From the NCBI GenBank assembly GCA_963931865.1, contig OZ007511.1, positions 9,724,603 through 9,788,602 of the forward strand: a stretch of 64,000 bases of DNA, in the 5' to 3' direction. This DNA comes from Axinella damicornis (Eukaryota; Porifera; Demospongiae; Axinellida; Axinellidae). The stretch's first letter is position 1. The number at the start of each line of letters is the position of its first letter. The translations under genes were made by a program, and so were the position numbers. Positions 10,792 through 21,900 of this stretch are shown in pieces. Under the pieces are notes generated by a model that was not told the DNA's origin, made no database searches, and saw only the letters and a program-made list of their open reading frames with translations.

Positions 10792-10999
10792 GTGAGTTGT
10801 GTGTGGGGGAGAACTAGTGGTATAGGTACCATAGTCTCTCGAAAATACGCCCATGGGCGATGAACTTCAGTGGCTGCTCAAAGAGGGGGTGGGCGTATTT
10901 TCGAGAACCCCACTCTCGAAAGTAGGCCCACCCATTTCCCACCCCAGACAGGATGCATAATCAAATAACATGCAAGTATACGAGTGCCATATGTCATTC

Positions 11000-12730
11000 T
11001 AGCAAGGCTTCACTACTACTACTCCCGGAGTTTCTTAGTGAGCAGGAACAATCTCTTCGTGTGAGTAGCGGCAGGAACAGCAAACAAGACACAGCAGGAG
11101 TGCTTGAATGACGTGGAGCGTGCAGACCATCTTCGGGACTAGCTTGCCAATTGGTACTGCTTTTAAGAAATCTGTAGTGCGCTGCTAGTGCTACGCTAGG
11201 TGATTGCACACACGAAGACACAAACTTGCAATGCACAGCGCGTGCATGGTCTCATGTCATGCACTCAGTACATAGCTGATTATGCAGTGACATACAACAT
11301 AATGAGATTCATTAGTACCGCTATAGCCATCCTTCATTTCTTAGTCCCACCTCTTTGACAGTACTTCTTCTGGAGCTATTCCAGTGCTTTCCTGTTCGAG
11401 CTAATAGGGTGGGTGTACTTTCAAGTAATAAAATGACCCTTTGCAACAACTTGTCGCGAAAAGAGGGATGGGTTGAGAGGAGAGACTACAGTATGTAGTA
11501 AAGTGAGGCTGCTACTGAATAGATAGCTCTCAGAGTCACTCACGGTTTGTCCTGATCCCTCTTATAAGTTATGTTGAGCTTTGTCACTTAGACTCTGTCC
11601 TGATCCCACTTGAAATGTCTGTGATCCTGGATGCAAACAATTGCACTTATGCGCTTGTTCTGGCTTCACCAGACTAGTTCAAGGGGTATTCACTTATGTG
11701 CCTGTTGAATTGGTCTGCATCTGGTCTGAAGGGTGTCACTGAACTGCACTGGACTGGACTGGACTGTCAAATACGTCACAAATAAGTAATAAACAACCGG
11801 AAACTAAATTGCCAACCAAACTCTATGGAGGCTCACGCAAGTAATCCACCATACAGATCATTTGCATTGACCTATGGGCAGCTATAGGGGCCATTTCTAC
11901 CCTGTAAGTCTGATGTGGATGGTGTAAGGGCAGTTGCCAATATTTGGTGTGTGCTGTTAAATCCACTCGGCACGCAAATGCAATTGGTGTGTGTAATAGA
12001 ACACTGAAACGTGATCTGTGCATTCAAACAGTGTAGCAGCACAGCACATGGTCCATGGAACAAAAAGACAAAAAGTGCAAGGAGCTTTGGGTGGACAATA
12101 CAGCGGATGGACAAGGTGAGCAGCAAGGCGAACGGCAAGGCACGCAGAAAGGACTCACTGCAATTAGGTGAGCTGTGCTTGCTGCCGCTATGTTCGCTCC
12201 CGCTGTCCCCCACCAATATGGGATCATCTGCCTCACCAACCATTTCAATGTCTTCACAGAACTCTATCTGGGGAACAAAACACATGAGCTACAACATATT
12301 AGCGCATGCCAGCAAACTACACACGTGTGGGGAAAATTATTGTTAGTTAGATAATTCGCGACGTTTTGACAGTCCAATCCAGTCCAGTGACTGGTCTGAC
12401 GTCTATATCAGGTTTTGCACTGGAGGAATTTACTTAGTGCTGCCCAACTTCGTGAATGTATTTATACACGCGGCACACTCTCAGACTTCAGTTCGAAGTA
12501 ATGAGGTAGTGATTGCCTATTCTGCAATCTGATTGGACTGTGATATTTCTGAAGCTGTTACAAAACTTGATATAGACTTCAGACCAGACCCTCACACGTA
12601 CATGCTCAGTTTGGTTATGCAAGACTAGCCCTGAACAAGCATTGGCATCACATCCCATGATAGCCTGCGTGGGAATGTGATTAGAACTAACATTTCCCCA
12701 TCCCTCTCATGCATGATACACACACACATA
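11000..12730. other. Stretch without a supported gene
   Basis: It contains ACTGGACTGGACTGG repeats near 11750 and 12370 and short open frames. One frame near 12030-12110 has a possible acceptor (CAAACAG) and donor (AAG|GTGAGC), but the codons do not look constrained. No RNA gene is recognised. Confidence 0.4.
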
Positions 12731-12736
12731 GGTGAG

Positions 12737-13713
12737 AGCCTCCATGGTGTGAGATCCTCAAAGAGAAGGTGGAGGAGCTCATGTTTGTCATAAAGATCAT
12801 CAAGCCAATTATCGGTGAGTCTGGATGGTATGGAACGTACTACTGCCAGTGTCCAGAGAATCAAACGTCTGGAACATCAAAACAGCAAACTAGAGGTGTA
12901 GCCAGCATACAGACAACCCCACGGTTAAACATTTTCTGTGTCTGCATATATAATTGGGAGGGCATGAACAATCCCCACAATAGACATTGTCGGGCGATTG
13001 TGGTGTTGATCTGTCTCCCATACTGAAAATCTGGTGCACGCACTTTATCATACGAATTTGGCATCATACTCATTCCGTTCAAAACAGTCGAAGAATGGGG
13101 AACGAGGCTGACAAGGTATGAGACATGCAGAAGACAGAAGCAAATGTAGCAACAAATCAGACCAGGAAGGAAAGGCAGAAATTAATCACACCCTCGCACA
13201 TGCACGAGGAAGGCGTATGCATGCAAAGGGTTGATGACGTCACTACTTCTCCACTCACTTTACTTCTCCATCTCACCATACCCGCATGCACCCAAAGCAC
13301 CCTCATGCATCCCTACATATGCTCCCCATACTCCCCCCCCCCCCCCCCCAAACCTCCCACAATGCAGGTTGAAGGTGCAGCTGCCTATAGCTAGACTTGT
13401 GCCTGTAATACACAACCACAAAATGACCCAGCGCCGGGCGTAGTATGTTTTACATTACTGTAGCTCAACAAAAGTCACTGTTGGGGTAGCAGTGTTGCTC
13501 ATCCACAAGTATCTGTTACGTATGTACACGATCCCATGCTATGTGACTTTCTCGACCCTGCTTTTTTACTTCACCATCTAAGTTTTCCACTCCCATGTAG
13601 GCTGCATGACCTGTCAACCCAGAGCACCAGCGTGTTGTGAAGGACCTGAACGGCAACATCCTTGAGGCCAACCACGTTCGGGAGCAGAAGGAGAGCTGGA
13701 GCAAGATCTTCAG
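12737..13713 (+). CDS. Two phase-matched exons of an unrecognised coiled-coil-like protein
   Basis: Exon A (about 12737-12814) encodes EILKEKVEELMFVIKIIKPI and ends in phase 1 at ATCG|GTGAGT. Exon B (13623-13713) starts after CAACCCAG in phase 1 and encodes HQRVVKDLNGNILEANHVRE followed by QKESWSKIF, ending AG|GTGCAG. Joined, they give an uninterrupted, charged, Leu/Ile/Lys/Glu-rich peptide of about 55 residues, which suggests a coiled coil. The first boundary of exon A is the least certain. I do not recognise the family and see neither the start nor the end of the gene. Confidence 0.45.
13328..13350. repeat. C homopolymer
   Basis: A run of C of about 19, preceded by CATACTC. Slippage-prone; length is likely unreliable. 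Confidence 0.8.
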
Positions 13714-14343
13714 GTGCAGACCCACAGACAGAATCAGGGGAGGGACAACCTAGTAGTGATGTTGTCATTGGTACTGAAAGTAGGGCCCATGGCATGACTT
13801 GCTCACTAGTAGAATTCCACCTGCATATCTCACAAGCAATAATTACCCCGCGCGCGCATGCGCGAAGCGGGGTTAAGCAATCGGTTTTGTCCGTCTATCA
13901 GTCATCTGTCAGTCGTCTGTAACCCGGAAAAAATTGAAATCTCGCCACATAGACCCTCAAAAACCATCCAAATGGAGTCAAACAATAGCAAATAGCAAAA
14001 AACTGCTCTATGTGTACCTGACTGAAGTCAAGGCGCTCCGTTTCGCTGTATTTCGGCTATTTCCTACCTTTCATAACTATTCATAACATTGGCTCCACCT
14101 CTTCGTTACCTCAGAGTCCCATCAAGAACAAGACACGCAGTGCATTTGGAAACTTCATGCTTCGAGATGACCGCTAGGAAACAGTGTTTTCTCACGATCT
14201 ATGTACTTCACAGACATCGTGGCTATTGTTTCGGCTATTTTTTTCCAGCTATTTCCTATTATTCGTAACATTTGGCCCCACCTCTTCAGCTTCACAATAT
14301 TATATACGGTAAGCAGTGACTCCCATACCTGCATAGGCAGATA
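13714..14343. other. Non-coding stretch
   Basis: It includes a short GC palindrome near 13845-13878 (CCCCGC with GCGGGG around alternating CG/GC) and TTTCGGCTATTT words repeated at about 14048 and 14230. No gene is seen. Confidence 0.4.
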
Positions 14344-14389
14344 TAGCCTCTTTCCCAGGCCCAAGACGGCGAGTTTGGGAACGAGGCTA
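14344..14389. mobile_element. Foldback miniature element, 46 bp
   Basis: It starts TAGCCTCTTTCCCAGGCC and ends TTTGGGAACGAGGCTA. The flanking 9-mers AGGCAGATA and AGACAGAGA match at 7 of 9 positions, consistent with an aged target duplication. Confidence 0.7.
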
Positions 14390-15654
14390 AGACAGAGATG
14401 TCACGTCAATTCAGAGATGTCACGTCGGTGCTGTCGATTGTAGCTGCACTATATACTGTAGACGTTCCGCGCGGGGTATGTGTTCTATGAACACCTCTAG
14501 TTGTTGTACTGTTTTGTCTGGTTAGTGAAGGGGGACCTTATCTTCAACACTGAGCTAGCTTCGGGTGGGCGGGGGCTTGGTACGAGTTTGTCAGGGTCTG
14601 CCTCATGCTGAAGAGAGTAGTAAACGTCTCTGTATCTTGTTCAACTACAATTACTCACTTTAGTGTCCAATAAATATCAATTAGTGTGCATTAAGTGATT
14701 AAATGTTCAGTCATGTGATTGATTCTGAGGCATCTGATTTGTTGAGGATCACGTGAGTAGCACTAACTATGTTTAAATCAGATCTGCAACATCTCTGTCT
14801 TGAGTACATTCGATTCGTTCCCCACTAGCTACTCAGTCCCTTTGTTGTGTCACAGGACAGGATGCCCCCCGGAAACATGGTCCTAGGACCTCATGTCCCC
14901 CTTGGACATATGCATGATACTAGGGCGACATGTCACCCTTAGGACCAGCTGGTCCCCCACATTATGGAGTAGCAATGTGGTTGTTCTGCTCCATCAAACC
15001 TATTCTACGAGCATCCTCCCAACAGCAACTTTCTGCAGCTAAATGAAAACCAGTAGCTTTGCTGCTCCCCATGAGTCCAGCGCCCAGCAGCTCTGTGGTT
15101 GTGAAGCTGGCATGCCAAGCTCTCGCTCTCATTGCGATGTTCATGCTATATAGCGTGGCATACGACAGTTTTCTCCAGCGGTCTTGCGAGCTCTCACCCT
15201 TCACTGCATCTACGTGAGTCCAGCGTAATAGTGTCTCTTCCAGCATGCACTTGCACTGCTTGGGTATCAACTGGAGTGATGGCTCCAAAGTTGTCAAGTC
15301 GGGCTCTGACGGTCTACCCCTCCACCACCTTCAATGGGGTGGGAGGACAGCCTGTCCTGATGGGATACGTCTGGTCCTAGGATCACACGTCCGGTGGTCC
15401 TCCCACACCGGTTCACCGGTGGTCCTCCCACACCGGTTCAGGAAGTTAGGAAACATGGTATACCATGCAGGCTCCCCTCGTGGAACAAGGTTGGGGTAGA
15501 GGATAACTCCTACTAATACATGTAGAATGGAGTGCTAAATTATAATTGACTTTTAGCACCTGTCATTGGAGGTTCTCATAGATGCCTCCTTCCATACCAC
15601 TGCAGACCATAGGCAATGCACTCTTTCATTGCTAGGTCAGTGCTTTGGGAGGGG
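14390..15654. other. Stretch without a supported gene
   Basis: A 111-codon frame is open on the minus strand (15297-14962), but it has no recognisable domain or splice context. GGTCCTCCCACACCGGTTCA is tandemly duplicated at about 15395-15440. Nothing else is identified. Confidence 0.4.
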
Positions 15655-16286
15655 TAGCCTCGTACCCAGGCCTTCAAATCGCGGGGGGAAGGCCTGGTAT
15701 ACACTGTTTGCGCATGCGTTTAATTTAAATGTGAATGTTACGTCAATTTTAATTGTGACGTTTGCGAATGGGTTGGGCTTAACCGATGACGTTTGCGTAA
15801 ACACACCCGCGTACGCGTGCATGAGAGCGATCAAAGGGCTCACAACAAGGACACCACAGCTCTTTCCACTGTCTACAAGTCCCTTCTTGTAGCTAGTCCA
15901 TGAGGAGAGGGAGCGCTTGGTAGCACAGGCTCTTCTGCCATAGCCAGTAGGTAGCTAGCCACACGAACACGTCGCTGCCTTCGTACACAGCTCTCATGGA
16001 GGAGCGCTGCTCTTCTTTCACAGTCATCCGTGTCATTTTCAGCCTTCGCAAAGCATATAGGAAAGAGCCTCAGAGAAACTACTACCACCGTAACTTTTGC
16101 ACGCCGTGATTGCTACTCGTCGTTCGTTGCGGTTCTTCTAGGAATGTAGACGTCATTCGACATCATAGTTTCACGGAAGAATACCGAGATATCCTATTTT
16201 CCAAGATTTTGGGGGAAATTAAGTGCATGCGCAAACAGTGTATACCAGGCCTTCCCCCCGCGATTGAAGGCCTGGGTACGAGGCTA
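15655..16286. mobile_element. Long foldback-family element, 632 bp
   Basis: Terminal inverted repeats of about 60 bp start TAGCCTCGTACCCAGGCCTT and run through a CGCGGGGGGAAGGCC block to GTTTGCGCATGCG. A perfect 9-bp direct repeat TGGGAGGGG flanks it (15646-15654 and 16287-16295). It is about 90% similar to the 609-bp copy at 43361-43969. The inside has only short frames and no transposase motif, so it is non-autonomous. Confidence 0.95.
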
Positions 16287-16317
16287 TGGGAGGGGCAGAG
16301 CAACCAATTCCGAATTC

Positions 16318-16558
16318 CTGCATGTGAGAATCCGTCTTGCCACACCCTGCATGTGAGAATCCATCTTGCCACACCCTGCATGTGAGAATCCGTCTTGCCA
16401 CACCCTGCATGTGAGAATCCGTCTTGCCACACCCTGCATGTGAGAATCCGTCTTGCCACACCCTGCATGTGAGAATCCGTCTTGCCACACCCTGCATGTG
16501 AGAATCCGTCTTGCCACACCCTGCATGTGAGAATCCGTCTTGCCACACCCTGCATGTG
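16318..16558. repeat. 29-bp minisatellite, about 8 copies
   Basis: Exact spacing of 29 bp (for example, CATGTGAGAATCC at 16321 and 16350) with one recurrent C/T or A/G change. It has the same unit as 67-162. It starts only about 20 bp after the target duplication of the 632-bp element. Because 29 is not a multiple of 3, all three frames on the minus strand stay open; these are not genes. Confidence 0.95.
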
Positions 16559-16658
16559 AGTCTAAATTCAGTGGACTTGTTTCCCTAGTCTGTAAGCATT
16601 ATTTAGACTGTAGCTAATTATGCTTGTGGCGAGTTAACAAATTCTAGTGACAGTGACG

Positions 16659-16710
16659 GGGGGGGGGGGGGGGGGGTACAAACAGCATGGCTGTCCCCCT
16701 CCCCCCCCCC

Positions 16711-16741
<31 letters not shown>

Positions 16742-16760
16742 AAACACACACATGCATACA
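16659..16760. repeat. Poly-G, poly-C and CA microsatellite
   Basis: A run of about 18 G, a short spacer with ACAAACAGCATGG, a run of about 30 C, then (CA)n. The G and C runs could pair with each other as a hairpin. Confidence 0.85.
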
Positions 16761-17480
16761 CACACACAACTTGTCCACTTGCCTGCAGTATAGCCACTTA
16801 CTAGCTCCTTTGCTCCCGCAAAATTTCTACCGTATCCTTTTATAACCTTGTCATCGTCTTCATTTCACCCGCCATCTCTGCCCACACCAATTTGTTTTTG
16901 AGGCGGTAATTGGTTTCTCGCAACTACGCATGCGACACACGTAATTGTACTAGGAAGAAGTCTTTGTGCTAGACAGGAGCTGGCATTTCACCATGAACTT
17001 GGCCTCGACCCCTAACTTGAAACTTGGCACACCTCTAACCCATTGTCAGGTAGTCATTCTGAATTTTGTACTGTGTCTGTATAGCTACTTTCAGCCGTGG
17101 TGCTGTGAGATAAAAGTCTGGGCGGAGGCCTGGGAACAAGGCTAAACTACTACCATGCTCATGTATACATGATGGGCTCAACTAAAATCATATTAGTGTT
17201 TTGCAAACAGCCCTGTAGTTCTTTAGCCACCCACACTGGCCGAAACTTTGCTCGCTGCTTTATGTAATCTACTCCAGGTAGTAGGTTACTTGCTGACCGG
17301 TGGCAGTCAACAAGTCATCCATGTAAGGAAATTCAGGAGAAAATGAATAAGTAACTCTAGTCTAGAATTAAGAAATGTTCTCAAAAGTGTTGCTTCACAT
17401 AGGTTGATTGTCGTATTACATTTGTGGATTTTGTGCGATAATTGGCATGCATTCTCCATCCATGATCACTGATCCCCCCC

Positions 17481-17518
<38 letters not shown>

Positions 17519-18560
17519 ACTGTAGTATTTGGCACCAACTAGAGGAGATGGAGTGTGACAAGATGATTGGCAAGATCACGTACACTGTGATGGACTGACC
17601 GGGAAATATGATTTGCTTCCCATTTAATTTGGTGGTGAAACTGTGTATGCACATGCGAATGTTGAGGTTCGTTTGCTAACTGTATTACAAGAGTCCTCTC
17701 ATGACATTATAGTGTATGCATGTTGAAGAAGCATGTGCTGAAATAGCTACTTGACTGGATTATCGACAATCATCATGATTAGTTAGGACTTCAATGTACA
17801 TCTCCAGTACCTTCTTGCAATCAGCACTTTTACAGTACTAATTATTATTACTGACTTATAATATTCTTGCAGACTTAATGACATTTTTGATTCAAGTTAA
17901 ACTTACAATAATAATTATTGTAGTGAGACCTACTCTTTAATGACTTGACCAAAAGCAGTTATCGTTCTCATGACCATTCCTGTGAATTGGTAATTGGCAG
18001 GAACTTACCCTAATGAGATGACAGGGAATACTAGTGGTCCCATAATAAATGGAGTGTGGTATATTACTCATCGGGCCATTTTAAGTCATTCTCTGAATGT
18101 GACTGGGTAATTGGCAGAAACTTACTCTGATGATGTGAGATGACAGTGGCATCCTCTTTAATGGCATGACTATTCATGCATGCAAGTATGTCTGCATTCA
18201 CAGCATGCATGTTGACAAACACTTATAATTATGGGTCACTTATGGGTATTCTCTGGGGGCCAGGCTCATAGCATGTATAGGGTATGAAGACAATTGCTGT
18301 GCAGACCCTCCCTAAAAGGCGGAAAGAGGGTGTGGTATTCTAAGCAACATTTCTTGTCACATGGGTGGGGATATACGGCGTAAAGATGAATCCAGAACAC
18401 GAGTTTCAGTTCATACATATATGTACACCACAGTGTACAAAAAATCTAGATATGGCTGGAAGTGAATTATTGGTACAGCTCAAAACAAGCTGAGAGAATG
18501 CCGTATTGTACAGTGTACACCATCTGTGAATGTCATTTGTGTTCTGCCATAATTATGATT
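16761..18560. other. Non-coding stretch
   Basis: It holds a run of more than 40 C at about 17476-17518, a right-half foldback terminus (GCCTGGGAACAAGGCTA near 17128) and two diverged copies of a TGGTAATTGGCAGGAACTTA-like segment near 17990 and 18108. No gene is seen. Confidence 0.45.
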
Positions 18561-18599
18561 AAGCTCTCATGCTCTCAAATATGGAAATGGCCCACCACA

Positions 18600-18695
18600 T
18601 GTTATATATAAGAAATGTAGCTCAGGAGTCAGAACACGACCCACTTGTCGCACATGCGGGAGGACGAGTCTTAGCCACGAGACTACCGATGCAGT
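18600..18695 (-). repeat. Possible tRNA-derived SINE remnant
   Basis: On the minus strand, GTAGTCTCGTGGCTAAGACT resembles a polymerase III A box, and GTGTTCTGACTCC about 35 bp further resembles a B box. The spacing is tRNA-like, but no clean cloverleaf is apparent and no tail is identified. Confidence 0.35.
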
Positions 18696-18944
18696 TCAAA
18701 GTTCATTTGTTTATCCAATACAATGATCACAATCCTGGGGTTGTTTCTGTAGGCATTAATTCTGTTGGCTAACAGAGAATGAAAAAATGTGCATGCAATG
18801 TCAACCCCACCAGACCCCAGGCCATGACTTAACATTTTACTATGCAATACTAATAGCTACTTTTACAAAACAAAACATGAGGAGTATAATGGGTCCTATA
18901 TCTTAGCTACTAATCTTGCAGAAGTCCCAATTCTTTAGTGAAGG

Positions 18945-21900
18945 TTATTTCCTATAGGGACTGTTTCGCTCAAATTCCTTTCTTCTTCCCATCTGGTACG
19001 AGTGCAGCCTGAAATAGATGCCTCTCCCCGCAAGGAGCTCAGAGTGTGTACCCCCCATCTCTGACACCTTCCCAGCCTGAATCACCACAATGCAGTCAGC
19101 ATTGTAGATCGTGGACAGCCTGTGAGCTATGACAATGCTTGTGCGGCCACTGCAAGCATTGTCAAGTGCCTCTTGAACGATTCTCTCGTGTTCGGTGTCG
19201 AGGGCTGATGTTGCCTCATCCAGCAGCAGTAGTTTGGGGGACCGGATAAGTGCTCGGGCAATGGCTATCTGCTGCTTCTGTCCAGCACTCGGGTGGGCTC
19301 CTTTGTCGCCCACATTGGTACTGTAGCCCTGCGTGAAAGACAAGGTAAAAAGTATTGATGTGAATACCAAACTACTTCACAGATATCAAGGATGTAGAAA
19401 TTGTAGAGTGAGTAAGTGAATGCGTGGTGGAAGTGGAGAGTTACAGTGGGTGGCAATTTGAATAGTCCAGTGACACAAGACCTTCATACTCATTGTTTCA
19501 TACGTAGCCCGGACCCAGTGCTAACGCTCTCTGCCAAAAATGCTTTTGCACAAGCCTTTCTGTCAGTGTCACAGTCAGAGCAATATACACCAGATTCTGT
19601 CATGGGTGACACCATAGATAATAGAACTACATAGTTCTATTATCTATGGTGACACCAACACGAATGCCATGGGAGAAGTGAGAGATTGGCCAGCTCTTTG
19701 CACAGAGCTGCATTAAGGTCACACTCACTCGGACAGCATGCATGTGATCACGAAGCTTCTTGACAATGTCCTACTTACAAACTACCATCTAACCTGATGA
19801 AATTCTTACATGCAGGTGTGTACCTGAGTGTGACTGTCAGACAGACTATAGCTACATAGTACAGTATTAGCTACTGACCTGCGGAAGAGAAGTAATGAAG
19901 CTGTGAATATTGGCTGCTGTTGCTGCCTGGATCACTTCTTCGTCTAACACCTGCCTGAAGTTGGCCCCATATTGAATATTCTCCTTGATAGTTCCATCAA
20001 ACAGAACAGGCTCCTGGAATACAATACCGATCTGGGACCGAAGCCAAGGTACGTTGAGATGGCTGATGTCAGTTCCATCGAGTGTCAGACTACCAGACTT
20101 GGGGTCATAGAAACGTTGCAACAATGATGTGACTGTGGTCTTGCCACATCCGCTTGCTCCCACAAGAGCAAGGGTTTTGCCAGGGCGAACAAATATGCTC
20201 AGTCCCTTGAGCACGTTGACATTCGGACGTGTTGGATAGCTGAAGTGGACTCTTCGTAGCTTTACTTCACCCGTTGTGGTTTCCTGCATGTAAAGATTGA
20301 GACCATTCATTATCAAGAGTGCAAAGCATTTTGGGATGTGTGTGAGCAAGTTGCTTGGATTTTAGCCATTATACATGAGTATGACTGTAACTTGTTTACA
20401 GAATGACATTGTGGCGATCCATAATTGCAAAGAGCCTCCTTGCTGAGCGCTTGGCCTTCGCAAATCCTGTCTCAAAGGAGCCTGCCTGTCCAAGTGCTAG
20501 CGAACCGAATATCAATGCTATGAATACAGTGTAGATCCTCTCAATTCGGGCATAGGCAATATGATCGACTGGTAGGGTCAGCTGATAGGCTCCGAAGCAG
20601 AAGGTCACGACATAGCCAAAGAAAATGACACATTGCGTGAGACCAAATGTGATGCCGTAGAACAGGAATGTGAGAAGAATGCGGCTGTATCCATGTGAGT
20701 GTGTGCAATATAGGAGGGAGGGTATGTGTATGCGGTTAGTAAAGGAGGCCCTGGTGTTTACTAATCATTAAGAATACTGCAGGGCCAGGGAAGCAACCTA
20801 TGGTAAATGTACGTAAGCAAACACCTGCAAATCACTTGACTATGAACCACTGAAATACTTTTATATCTACAACTTGAGTTTCTGATGCCTCATGGCGTAG
20901 TATAGACTGCTGTTTATGAATGCTCGATATGGCCACAAAGCTATTGGGGCTCAAAACAGGCTGCAAGACAAGCTTTCACTATGCACACGAGACTATGCCA
21001 TATGGTATGCCATCTGCCTGATTGCCTATACATCATTTGTGTTCTGCCATCTGATTCAAGCTCTCAAATCCTGTGTGCAGTGGGTAGTCTCGTGGGCCAG
21101 ACGTTTGTGGCACACGGGGGGAGGGGAAAAGAACGTCTGGTCACTATAGACAGGTTTCCGTGGCACGGAGGAATTGAAAACCGTGACATCATAACGAGGA
21201 ATTGTCTGCACCACTGTTCTGCGACGTCGGTGATCAACAGTAAATGGTTGTCTGTTGTTCGTGCCGTTCGCTTGCAACTGTAAAGGACACGTCGATCGCA
21301 AATCTGTTCGTGTTCTTGTTTGAATCTGTACGGATCATGTGACCAATACAGTGTAATTATTGAACGCTCTCCAATCTGATTGGTGCCACCAACATTCCGG
21401 CGACGTCCACGAAAACCTGTCTCAAGTGACCAGACGTTCGTTTTCCCTCTCCGTGCGTGCCACGAATGTCTGGCCCGCGAGACTATGCAGTGGGCATGTG
21501 CTTGCAATGATTGCATAGTATGTCTCCCTCAGGCTTCACCCCTTTGCATGTATATACACATCAAACACTATAATAATTTACAATACATACCGTTGTGATT
21601 TCCTGGACACCTTTTTGTACATTGCATAGAATGTATCCTCAATAGAAAGTGCAGCAACTGTATGGATGTTGTCTATTGAATCCACTGCAATCTAAAAAAT
21701 AAAAGTAACACAAAACATGCTACATTTTCAGGATTCAAGTGCCAGGAATGCATATCATAATAGTATATGTTCACCTCAAGAGCCTTCTTCAGCTGGCACA
21801 AAACATATAGCTGAAGAAGGCTGTTGAGAAGAAACATGTTCTATGCTCCATGGACTTGAGTCCTAAATATTGCTACACTAATTACACCTCATCAGAGAGC

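Larger units (their letters stand above)
9205..10795. repeat. Inverted duplication around a promoter-like core, arms about 550-640 bp
   Basis: The left arm (about 9205-9752) pairs with the right arm (about 10150-10795). ATGGCGGTTCCGTCTCTGTC at 10168 is the complement of the segment near 9730, and GGCAGGGAATTCATGAA near 10568 pairs with the segment near 9305. The unpaired core holds a CCAAT/TATA promoter-like segment and an 18-bp minisatellite. An exon-like stretch ending in a splice donor (10715-10791) lies at the outer edge of the right arm, and a partly matching copy lies in the left arm. Confidence 0.8.

Noticed and set aside
16318..16558. CRISPR-like array of 29-bp repeats
   Set aside because: Units are contiguous with no unique spacers, and the context is eukaryotic; it is a minisatellite.
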